Of a stretch of DNA of 9,279 bases, positions 1 through 6,140 are shown piece after piece. The stretch lies in the NCBI GenBank assembly GCA_905216045.1, contig CAJMSL010000074.1:1-9279 (forward strand), written 5' to 3'. Position 1 is the first letter of the stretch. Every line of letters begins with the position of its first letter. The DNA is from an uncultured bacterium (GTDB taxonomy: Bacteria; Actinomycetota; Coriobacteriia; Coriobacteriales; Coriobacteriaceae). The translations under genes and the position numbers were made by a program. Below the pieces are notes generated by a model, which was given only the letters and a program-made list of their open reading frames with translations, was not told where the DNA came from and did no database searches.

Positions 1-2
1 CG

Positions 3-437
3 CGCAAGGGCACCGTGTTTGGCCGAGCGCGCCATTTCTCTGCCATTGATGAGGATGTGGAGCTGTCCGTGCGCGATGGTGCCGAGATTGTGTGCGGCAA
101 GGCGATCTGTGCCATCGACGATAACGGTCCGGTCTTCGAGACGGCTATCTTCGACGAGGACAACAACGTGGTGGGCTACGAGGAAGAGCTTGACCATGTG
201 TCTGCCGATACGGTTGTGATTGCGGCTTCGCAGGTGCCCAAAGACAAGCTTGTGCTTACGACGGGTGGTCTGGAGACCGACCATCGCGGCCTGCTTTCGG
301 TCGACGAGCACGGCATGACCACCGTGCCCGGTGTCTTTGCCGCCGGCGACGTGGTCAACGGCCCGCTCACCGTGGTCCGCGCCGTAGCCGGCGCCAAACT
401 CGCCGTCGAAGGCATGACCAGCTACCTGGGTCTCTAA
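3..437 (+). CDS. FAD/NAD(P)-dependent oxidoreductase, C-terminal part (partial)
   Basis: The gene enters from the left edge; 144 residues and the TAA stop (435-437) are visible and the start lies outside. The visible part ends with VPGVFAAGDVVNGPLTVV, the C-terminal FAD-contacting 'GD' motif of the pyridine nucleotide-disulphide oxidoreductase fold. It is followed by an alanine-rich helix (AVAGAKLAVEGM), as in glutamate synthase small subunit (GltD)-like and related NAD(P)H:acceptor flavoproteins. Family knowledge says such proteins pass electrons from NAD(P)H to a partner; the partner and substrate cannot be told from this fragment, and the N-terminal Fe-S region typical of GltD-like proteins would be off the window. 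The gene faces kdpE convergently, with only 96 bp and one hairpin between them. It shares orientation with the flavin oxidoreductase gene at 9044 on the far side of the Kdp locus. The broad family is fairly certain; the specific function is unknown. Confidence 0.8.
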   Translation, partial: RKGTVFGRARHFSAIDEDVELSVRDGAEIVCGKAICAIDDNGPVFETAIFDEDNNVVGYEEELDHVSADTVVIAASQVPKDKLVLTTGGLETDHRGLLSVDEHGMTTVPGVFAAGDVVNGPLTVVRAVAGAKLAVEGMTSYLGL

Positions 438-447
438 CACATCCCAT

Positions 448-524
448 CCATCAGTTGCGGTGAAATACGGACTGTTTTGGCTGTCAAAGGCCTTATCTAC
501 TCCGTATTCCACCGCAACTTTTTG
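448..524 (+). repeat. 77-bp dispersed repeat, copy 1
   Basis: This stretch recurs at 8857-8933 in the same orientation with a single difference (G489 against A8898), so 76 of 77 bases match. Similarity stops sharply on both sides (T447 against C8856; after G524 the sequences diverge). It consists of a short CCATCA lead, an 18-nt left arm, a 29-nt middle, an 18-nt right arm and TTTTTG. It sits between the convergent ends of the partial oxidoreductase gene and kdpE. It encodes no plausible protein. Conservation of the middle portion as well as the arms suggests a family of dispersed elements rather than an ordinary terminator that arose independently. Confidence 0.9.
454..523 (+). terminator. 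Long hairpin with T-run, likely terminator of the upstream oxidoreductase gene
   Basis: The left arm GTTGCGGTGAAATACGGA (454-471) and right arm TCCGTATTCCACCGCAAC (501-518) are complementary at 17 of 18 positions, followed directly by five T (519-523). The one mismatch in the plus-strand RNA is A463 opposite C509; in the minus-strand RNA the same position is a G-U wobble, so the stem is continuous there. The loop is long (472-500) and holds a small inner stem, 479-482 with 489-492. The hairpin begins 16 bp after the oxidoreductase stop and 16 bp beyond the kdpE stop in the other direction. Read from kdpE there is no U-run, so it should terminate plus-strand transcripts best and may at most weaken or process kdpDE transcripts. 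Confidence 0.75.
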
Positions 525-533
525 TTGGGCGGG

Positions 534-1238
534 CTAGAGACGCTGCATGCGGTACCCGACACCCATGTGCGTCTGAATCATCTTGGGGTGAGAGGGGTCT
601 GCCTCGATCTTCTTGCGCAGGGTGCGCATGAACACGCGCAGGCTCGCCAGATCGCTGTCCCAGCTCGTGCCCCATATCTCGCGGGTGATGAAGGTGTGGG
701 TGAGCACCTTGTCGACGTTTTTCGCCAGAAGGACGAGCAATTTGTACTCGGTTGGGGTGAGCGAGAGCTCGCGTCCGTCTTTCGTAGCGTATCCCGCGGC
801 GTAGTCGATATGCAGCGGACCGTTGTCGAACGTGCTCGCTTCTGTCGACTCGCTCGACGCCATCGAGGAGCGCCTCAAATTCGCACGGACGCGCGCGAGC
901 AACTCATCCACAGAAAAGGGCTTGGTGAGGTAGTCGTCTGCCCCTGCGTCAAGTGCTGCAATCTTGTCGGAATCTTCGGTGCGCGCCGAAATGACGATAA
1001 TGGGGACTGCCGACCAACTTCGGATCTTCGTGATGACCTCGATACCGTCAATGTCGGGAAGGCCGAGGTCGAGCATGATGAGGCTGGGGCCGTGCGACAC
1101 CGCATCCATGATGGCGGCCTGGCCGTTGCAAACCTTGCTCACGACATAGCCGTGAAGGTCAAGCGCGGTCGAAACGAGGTTTTGAACGGTCAGGTCATCT
1201 TCGACCAAGAGGACGCGTGGCTTAGCGGCATTATTCAT
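534..1238 (-). CDS. kdpE: KdpE, OmpR-family response regulator
   Basis: A 234-residue cytoplasmic transcription factor (E. coli KdpE has 225), expected to be phosphorylated by KdpD and to activate kdpFABC. The receiver domain (about 7-122) shows the acidic pair E13/D14, phospho-acceptor D57 in IMLDLGLPDIDG, S84 and K106 in LTKPF. After a short linker, the C-terminal winged helix (about 138-234) carries LTPTEYKLL, the recognition helix region around LASLRVFMRTLRKKIE and the wing motif GVGYRM. The start was chosen at ATG 1238-1236 because the receiver fold begins there and GAGGAG lies about 10 nt upstream; the open frame runs on to 1418 but only antisense to kdpD sequence. The start overlaps the end of kdpD by 8 nt (ATGAATAA), so translation is probably coupled. 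The assignment rests on fold plus its place next to kdpD. Confidence 0.97.
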   Translation of the reverse strand: MNNAAKPRVLLVEDDLTVQNLVSTALDLHGYVVSKVCNGQAAIMDAVSHGPSLIMLDLGLPDIDGIEVITKIRSWSAVPIIVISARTEDSDKIAALDAGADDYLTKPFSVDELLARVRANLRRSSMASSESTEASTFDNGPLHIDYAAGYATKDGRELSLTPTEYKLLVLLAKNVDKVLTHTFITREIWGTSWDSDLASLRVFMRTLRKKIEADPSHPKMIQTHMGVGYRMQRL

Positions 1239-3966
1239 GAATCTCGATCTCCTCGGCAGGCAGGGTAAAACGGAAGACGGCCCCATGGGGGTGGTTGTCG
1301 CGAACTTCGATGACGCCGCCATGCGCCTCCACGATGGAGCGGCAGAGCGACAGCCCAAGGCCGATGCTTCGACGCGAATCCACGGGCCGCGTATTGCTTG
1401 AGGTGAAGAAGCGCTCAAAGATATGAGGCTTGTCGCAGTCTGCTACACCCGGCCCATCGTCTGCGACGTCCACCACGATGAACTCACCCTCGCGACGTGC
1501 GCTGATGGTGACAGTCGAGTCCTCGGGCGTGTATTTGAAGGCGTTCATGATGAGATTCGTAAGCACCTGCATGATGAGATGGACGTCGATGCGTACCAGC
1601 AGGATGTCGTCAGTGTGCTCGATGGTGACGGCACGTCCATGCGATGCTTGGGCGACATGGCTGAGGGCGGCCTCGATGACCTCGTCGATGAGCTCGGATG
1701 TTAAGTTGAGGCGAATGGTGCCGTCCTCGACGCGTGTGATGGCGAGGAGGTTTTCCACGGTATCGATAAGCCAGAGGGAATCGTCGTAGATGGCATCGGC
1801 AAGATCGCAGCGCTGTTCGAGGCTGAGCTTCTCGTCGCTCTTCCGAAGGATTGCCGCAGATCCGGATATAGCCGTGAGGGGTGTCCTCAAATCGTGGCCG
1901 ATGGAGCGCAAAAGGTTGGCGCGCAGCTGCTCGTTTTTCGCCAAGACCGCAGCCTCTTCGCGCTCTTGCGCCGCCCGGTCGCTTTCGAGTGCCAAGGCGC
2001 ATTCACCTACGATAGATAGGACGATCGAATGCTCGAAGGCTTCGATCTCGCGCCCCTCCAGGGCGATGCCGATGACACCGAATACCTTGTCGCCGGTGCG
2101 AACCGCGAGGTAGAGACAGTGTGCCTCAGGCAGGGTCCGCGTGCTTGCGCCCGCGCGCTTGTTGTTGGTGTAGGTCCAGGTTGCAACGGCGCGCTCGTAG
2201 TCGGTGAGCAGCGACGCGGATCGGTTTTCGGTGCCAGCGGACTCATAGAGCGCTTTGCCGAGCGTGCCATGTTCGGCGGTGTAGAAGACCACGTCGAGTT
2301 TTAGCAGTTTGACGAGTTGGTTCATGGCGACGCGGGCGCACTCCTCCGCGCTATGGGCTTGCTGCAAGAGCTGGTTCGTTTCGAGGAGTACGCGCGTTTT
2401 GAATGCGTTCTCGGCGGAGGTACGGGCGTTGTCGGCGATGCGCGCAGTTAACTCGCCGGCGACCATAGCGGTAGCGAACATGATGCCGAACGTGACCAGA
2501 TAGCTTCGGTCGTAGCTGGCGAGCGAAAACAGAGGCGTGACGAAGCAGAAGTTGTAAAGCACTACAGAGAGCACGCTCGATACGATCGTGCAGATACGCC
2601 CCGTCGTGGTGACGGCGGTCAGCAGGGCCGTGAGGATATAGAGGGATATGATGCTGGAATCGGCAAATCCCAGATGGCGGAAAGCCGTGCCGATCGCCGT
2701 GGCGACAAGAGAGAGGGCCAGCGTGCGAAGCACGTTTCGGCTGTTGGGCGGCTGCAGGGCGAGCGTACGGCGGCGTCCTTTGGGCCGGGAGGGCGGAGTC
2801 GACTGGTCTGGAATGATGTAAATGTCGAGGTTCGGGGCGAATGTTATGAGCTGTTCTACGAGAGATTTGCGGCCAAAGAGGGCCTGACGGACGCTGCTGC
2901 GCTCGCCCGTGCGCCCCATGACGATCTTCGAAATACCCGACAGGCGCGCGAACTCGGAGATCTGAAACGCGATGTCGTCGCCATAGACGGTTTCCATATG
3001 TGCTCCGAGCTGCTCGGCTAGGGCGATATTGGCTGCAAGCTTGGTACGCTCATTATCGCTCATGGCTTGCGTGTGCGGGCTCTCTACGAACAGGGCGACG
3101 AGCTCGCTGCGAAACGCTTTCGCCATGCGCGCGGCGGCACGGACGATGCGGGGATTGGTCGGCGCCGGGGAGACACAGACTAAGATACGCTCCCTGGTGT
3201 AGTAGTCACGGTTTCCCAGCACGCGTGCGGCGGCTGTGAGGTGGCCGGGGCGATCGGCGCAGCGGCGCAGCGCGATTTCTCGGAGTGCGGTGAGGTTCTC
3301 GACGGTAAAAAAATGCTGTTGCGCTCGGGCGGCTTGCGCGGGACGGTAGACGAGGCCGGCGCGAAGGCGCTCAAGTAGGTCTTCGGGCTCTATGTCGACG
3401 AGCTCGACCTGGTCGGCATCATCGAAGATACGGTCGGGGATTCGTTCGCTCACGACAACGCCGGTGATGGATGCAACCATGTCGTTTAGGCTCTCGATAT
3501 GCTGAACGTTCACGGTCGTATAGACGTCGATGCCCGCATGTAGAAGTTCCTCGACGTCTCGATAGCGTTTGTCGTGGCGAGACCCCGGCGCATTCGTATG
3601 GGCGAGCTCGTCGACAAGGATGAGCTGAGGGGCGCGTTCGATAGCCGCATCTAGATCGAACTCGCTGAGCGCAATGCCGTTGTGCTCGATGAGTTTACAG
3701 GGCACTTTCTCAAGCCCTTGTGCAAGATGGGCAGTTGCCGGACGTTCGTGCGGCTCAATGTACCCCGCGACGACGTCAACACCTCGCCGCTTGGCGGCGT
3801 GGGCGGCTTGAAGCATCGCATAGGTTTTGCCTGCGCCGGCAGCGTAGCCAAAGAAAATCTTGAGGTGTCCCCGGCTGGTTCGAGCGTCATCGGCGACCTC
3901 GTCTTTCTCAATTGCCTTGAGGATGAGGTCTGGATTGACGCGAGTGTCCGATGCGTCGCGCTGCAT
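1231..3966 (-). CDS. kdpD: KdpD, potassium/turgor-responsive sensor histidine kinase
   Basis: A 911-residue membrane sensor kinase (E. coli 894). The N-terminal KdpD domain (about 32-245) has the family Walker A variant GYAAGAGKT (40-48) and the Walker B-like LILVDELAHTNAPGSRHDKR (115-134). A USP-like domain follows (about 258-388). Four closely packed membrane segments (about 412-510) separate the two cytoplasmic halves. A GAF-like region (about 525-665) leads to the HisKA domain with H691 in IGHDLRTPL, then the ATPase domain with N-box LTNLIMNAFKYTP (N808), G1 DVADDGPG, F-box ERFFTS and G2 SIGLGLSLC (867-875). The start at ATG 3966-3964 is preceded by AGAAAGG at 7-nt spacing. The frame is open to 4062, but that longer start would leave little room for the likely promoter. 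It is cotranscribed with kdpE and diverges from kdpFABC, unlike E. coli but as in mycobacteria. Its USP c-di-AMP motif appears degenerate (see findings). Confidence 0.97.
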   Translation of the reverse strand: MQRDASDTRVNPDLILKAIEKDEVADDARTSRGHLKIFFGYAAGAGKTYAMLQAAHAAKRRGVDVVAGYIEPHERPATAHLAQGLEKVPCKLIEHNGIALSEFDLDAAIERAPQLILVDELAHTNAPGSRHDKRYRDVEELLHAGIDVYTTVNVQHIESLNDMVASITGVVVSERIPDRIFDDADQVELVDIEPEDLLERLRAGLVYRPAQAARAQQHFFTVENLTALREIALRRCADRPGHLTAAARVLGNRDYYTRERILVCVSPAPTNPRIVRAAARMAKAFRSELVALFVESPHTQAMSDNERTKLAANIALAEQLGAHMETVYGDDIAFQISEFARLSGISKIVMGRTGERSSVRQALFGRKSLVEQLITFAPNLDIYIIPDQSTPPSRPKGRRRTLALQPPNSRNVLRTLALSLVATAIGTAFRHLGFADSSIISLYILTALLTAVTTTGRICTIVSSVLSVVLYNFCFVTPLFSLASYDRSYLVTFGIMFATAMVAGELTARIADNARTSAENAFKTRVLLETNQLLQQAHSAEECARVAMNQLVKLLKLDVVFYTAEHGTLGKALYESAGTENRSASLLTDYERAVATWTYTNNKRAGASTRTLPEAHCLYLAVRTGDKVFGVIGIALEGREIEAFEHSIVLSIVGECALALESDRAAQEREEAAVLAKNEQLRANLLRSIGHDLRTPLTAISGSAAILRKSDEKLSLEQRCDLADAIYDDSLWLIDTVENLLAITRVEDGTIRLNLTSELIDEVIEAALSHVAQASHGRAVTIEHTDDILLVRIDVHLIMQVLTNLIMNAFKYTPEDSTVTISARREGEFIVVDVADDGPGVADCDKPHIFERFFTSSNTRPVDSRRSIGLGLSLCRSIVEAHGGVIEVRDNHPHGAVFRFTLPAEEIEIHE

Positions 3967-4038
3967 AGCGTAGCCTTTCTGAAGCGTTGTCCATGCGTGC
4001 ATACGCGGTGAGGACGCCACTGTATGCTCGCGAGGTCG

Positions 4039-4044
4039 AGTATA
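4039..4044 (-). promoter_or_regulatory. Candidate -10 hexamer for kdpDE
   Basis: Read on the minus strand this is TATACT, one base from TATAAT, and it lies 72 bp upstream of the kdpD ATG. At a 17-bp spacing the upstream hexamer is a poor -35 match, so an activator or a weak basal promoter is expected. The 11-bp-period repeat at 4078-4099 would lie some 45-65 bp upstream of the resulting transcription start, compatible with KdpE acting on its own operon. This is a pattern call only. Confidence 0.3.
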
Positions 4045-4077
4045 GGCGCACTGCAGCCGCAATAGTGCTTTCTACCT

Positions 4078-4099
4078 GCATCTTTACGGCATCTTAAGG
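4078..4099 (+). promoter_or_regulatory. Candidate KdpE operator: tandem GCATCTT repeats at 11-bp period
   Basis: GCATCTTTACG (4078-4088) is followed immediately by GCATCTTAAGG (4089-4099): two perfect 7-bp repeats starting exactly 11 bp apart. OmpR/PhoB-family regulators such as KdpE typically bind head-to-tail repeats one helical turn apart, just upstream of a weak -35 region, and this pair ends two bases before the proposed -35. A weaker third unit (4 of 7 matches) can be read one period upstream at 4067. It is the only such repeat I found between kdpD and kdpF. Binding is inferred, not shown. Confidence 0.55.
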
Positions 4100-4101
4100 A
4101 C

Positions 4102-4130
4102 GTGAGCCCCGGCCCTCACGCCTCTTTAAT
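4102..4130 (+). promoter_or_regulatory. Candidate promoter of kdpFABC
   Basis: TTTAAT (4125-4130) differs from the -10 consensus at one base. The hexamer 17 bp upstream, GTGAGC (4102-4107), matches the -35 consensus at only 3 of 6 positions, as expected of an activator-dependent promoter. The tandem repeats at 4078-4099 abut it. Transcription would begin near 4137, giving a leader of about 74 nt before kdpF. A perfect 6-bp inverted repeat (4101-4106 with 4115-4120, CGTGAG/CTCACG) overlies the -35 and spacer and could be a second protein site. Confidence 0.4.
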
Positions 4131-4144
4131 CCCTAGAAGCGTTT

Positions 4145-4208
4145 ACTGTCCCCAGACGCTTGCGAGGGCAGGCGTCCGAGACATCGGACCGCGTGTGAAA
4201 GGGGCGGT
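4145..4208 (+). promoter_or_regulatory. Structured kdpF leader able to sequester the ribosome binding site
   Basis: Three pairings can be drawn by eye. Hairpin A joins 4155-4163 to 4168-4176 (nine pairs including one G-U, loop GAGG). Hairpin B joins 4174-4179 to 4184-4189 (six perfect pairs, loop GACA); it shares 4174-4176 with hairpin A, so the full forms compete at the boundary. An outer stem pairs ACTG-U-CCCC (4145-4153, U4149 bulged) with GGGGCGGU (4201-4208), which contains the GGGG of the kdpF Shine-Dalgarno sequence (AAAGGGG, 4198-4204). Together these resemble a compact junction closed by an anti-Shine-Dalgarno helix. I do not recognise it as the ydaO (c-di-AMP) class or any other known riboswitch. 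Function is inference. Confidence 0.35.
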
Positions 4209-4210
4209 AA

Positions 4211-4297
4211 ATGGACATCCTCATTCCCATCATCGGAGTCGTCTGCATTGGACTCTTTATCTATTACATCTACATTCTGATGAGGAGTGATTCGTAA
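4211..4297 (+). CDS. kdpF: KdpF, small membrane subunit of the Kdp potassium ATPase
   Basis: A 28-residue peptide, MDILIPIIGVVCIGLFIYYI followed by YILMRSDS, consisting of one hydrophobic membrane helix and a short polar tail. Size, hydrophobicity and position match KdpF of other bacteria (29 residues in E. coli), a lipid-like stabiliser bound to KdpA in the KdpFABC complex. AAAGGGG lies 6 nt before the ATG and can also pair with the upstream leader. The stop lies 3 nt before the kdpA start, and the kdpA ribosome binding site (GAGGAG, 4282-4287) is inside this gene, which points to coupled translation. Sequence conservation in KdpF is low, so the call rests mainly on context. Confidence 0.9.
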   Translation: MDILIPIIGVVCIGLFIYYIYILMRSDS

Positions 4298-4300
4298 ACT

Positions 4301-6124
4301 ATGGACGCTGCGATTCAGTACATCTTGTACTTTGCCGTGCTCGTCGTCCTGGCCGTTCCGCTCGGTCGGTGCATGGCCCATATCATGGATGGTGAGCATA
4401 CGTTCCTGTCGCCTATGATTGCTCCTGTGGAGCGTGGCGTCTATCGTCTGCTTCGCATCGACGCGGCAGAGCAGATGGAGTGTAGGCGCTATCTGGCAAG
4501 CGTGCTGGTCTTTTCGGGGATCGGCCTCGTGGCTCTTGTGGCACTCCAGGCGCTTCAGTCCTTCTTGCCAGGCAATCCCCAGCACCTGCCGGGTGTGTCA
4601 TGGGACCTGTCGTTCAATACGGCTGCTTCCTTCATAACCAACACCAACTGGCAGTCCTACTCCGGTGAGACCACCCTGTCCTACCTTGTGCAGTTCATGG
4701 GTCTCACTGTGCAGAACTTCGTTTCCGCTGGCACCGGTATCGCGGTCATGTTCGCGCTGATCCGCGGCTTCCGTCAGGTCAAGGAGCAGGGTCTGGGTTC
4801 CTTCTGGGTCGACCTCACCCGCACCGTCCTGTATGTGCTCATCCCGCTGAACCTCGTGTTCGGCATCTGCCTGGCTGCCGGTGGCGTCATCTCCAACTTC
4901 CAGCCGGCTCAGAAGGCTGAGCTCGTAGAACCCGTCGCTGTTCAGCCTAATGCAGACGGCGGCTGGAGCGTCATCGACGGCGCCCAGATTGAGGGCGACA
5001 CGGTCAAGGTCGACGGCAAGGTTGTCGAGGGCGCGCGCGTGGTCACCGAGCAGTTCCTGCCCCAGGGCCCCGCGGCTCCTCAGGTCGCCATCAAGCAGTC
5101 CGGCACCAACGGCGGCGGCTTCTTCGGCGTGAACTCCGCCCATCCGTATGAGAACCCCAGCGCCTTCACCAACATCATCGAGATGCCCAGCCTGCTGCTG
5201 ATCCCGGCCGCCTGTTGCTTCGCCTTCGGTATCGGCGTCAAGAACACCAAGCGGGGCAAGGCCATCTTTGCCGCCATGTTCATCCTGCTGGTGATCTTCA
5301 CCGGCATCATCGCCGTCAACGAGCATGCGGGCACCCCGCAGCTGGCCGATGGCGGAGCGGTCAATATCGAGATGACCGACGGCCAGGCCGGCGGCAACAT
5401 GGAGGGCAAGGAGAGCCGTTTCGGTATCGCCTCCTCTTCTACCTGGTCCGCTTTCACGACGGCTGCTTCCAACGGCTCGGTTAACTCCATGCACGACTCC
5501 TACACCCCGCTGGGCGGTTTTGTCCAGATGCTCCAGATTGCTCTGGGCGAGGTCGTCTTCGGCGGCGTGGGCTGCGGCCTGTACGGCATGATCGGCTTCG
5601 CCATCCTCACAGTGTTCATCGCCGGCCTCATGGTCGGACGCACGCCTGAGTTCCTGGGCAAGAAGATCGAGCCGGGCGAGATGCGCTGGGCAGTTGTCCT
5701 GTGCTTGGCAACTCCGTTTGCCATTCTGGTGTGCTCGGCCATCGCCTGCATGGTGCCCGGTCTTGCCGACCAGCTCAACAATGGTGGCGCGCACGGCTTC
5801 TCCGAGGCGCTGTATGCCTTCACCTCATGCGGCGGCAACAACGGCTCGGCGTTTGCAGGCATGAACTGCAACATTCCCTGGATCAACGTCATGCTCGGCC
5901 TCGAGATGCTGTTCGCCCGCTTCATGCCTATCATCGGTACGCTGGCTATCGCCGGCTCGCTGGCCAAGAAGGGCAAGGTCGCCGAGAGCGCCGGTACCCT
6001 GTCTACCACCAACGGCATGTTCGTATTCCTGCTCGTGTTCATCGTTCTGCTGATCGGTGCCCTGAGCTTCTTCCCGGCCCTGGCGCTTGGCCCCGTTGCC
6101 GAGTTCTTCCAGATGATTGCGTAA
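4301..6124 (+). CDS. kdpA: KdpA, potassium-binding and translocating subunit
   Basis: A 607-residue integral membrane protein of the SKT (superfamily of K+ transporters) fold with about ten membrane helices, forming the selective K+ entry of KdpFABC. The four pore-loop regions are visible: NTNWQSY (114-120), SGTNGGGFFGVNSAHPYENP (267-286), the stretch around FTTAASNGSVNSM (385-397), and FTSCGGNNGSAF (507-518), followed by MLFARFMPIIG. The protein is about 50 residues longer than the E. coli protein (557). Most of the excess lies at about 204-250, between NF (199-200) and the PQGPAAPQVAIK segment, a hydrophilic stretch on the outer face before the second pore loop. Spacing to kdpF is 3 nt. Start ATG 4301 follows GAGGAG at 13 nt, a rather long gap. 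Third positions are strongly G/C. Identification is secure. Confidence 0.98.
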   Translation: MDAAIQYILYFAVLVVLAVPLGRCMAHIMDGEHTFLSPMIAPVERGVYRLLRIDAAEQMECRRYLASVLVFSGIGLVALVALQALQSFLPGNPQHLPGVSWDLSFNTAASFITNTNWQSYSGETTLSYLVQFMGLTVQNFVSAGTGIAVMFALIRGFRQVKEQGLGSFWVDLTRTVLYVLIPLNLVFGICLAAGGVISNFQPAQKAELVEPVAVQPNADGGWSVIDGAQIEGDTVKVDGKVVEGARVVTEQFLPQGPAAPQVAIKQSGTNGGGFFGVNSAHPYENPSAFTNIIEMPSLLLIPAACCFAFGIGVKNTKRGKAIFAAMFILLVIFTGIIAVNEHAGTPQLADGGAVNIEMTDGQAGGNMEGKESRFGIASSSTWSAFTTAASNGSVNSMHDSYTPLGGFVQMLQIALGEVVFGGVGCGLYGMIGFAILTVFIAGLMVGRTPEFLGKKIEPGEMRWAVVLCLATPFAILVCSAIACMVPGLADQLNNGGAHGFSEALYAFTSCGGNNGSAFAGMNCNIPWINVMLGLEMLFARFMPIIGTLAIAGSLAKKGKVAESAGTLSTTNGMFVFLLVFIVLLIGALSFFPALALGPVAEFFQMIA

Positions 6125-6140
6125 AGGAGGGCGCAGATTT

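Noticed and set aside
1231..1238. Overlap of the kdpD stop and kdpE start as an anomaly
   Set aside because: An 8-nt ATGAATAA overlap is ordinary translational coupling between a sensor kinase and its regulator.
477..1268. 263-codon plus-strand open frame starting inside the repeat and running opposite kdpE
   Set aside because: KdpE on the minus strand has all receiver and winged-helix motifs; this frame shows none and begins within a hairpin arm.
3967..4062. 32-codon N-terminal extension of KdpD
   Set aside because: The ATG at 3966 has a good ribosome binding site and matches the usual KdpD start; the extension runs over the likely promoter and has no family similarity.
3967..4210. ydaO-type c-di-AMP riboswitch upstream of kdpF
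   Set aside because: Such riboswitches occur before K+ transport genes, but the proposed transcribed leader is only about 74 nt and I could not find the conserved ydaO core. A covariance-model search would settle it.
4598..5794. 398-codon minus-strand open frame opposite kdpA
   Set aside because: Same cause: antisense shadow of a highly biased gene, with low-complexity polar composition and no plausible ribosome binding site or family match.
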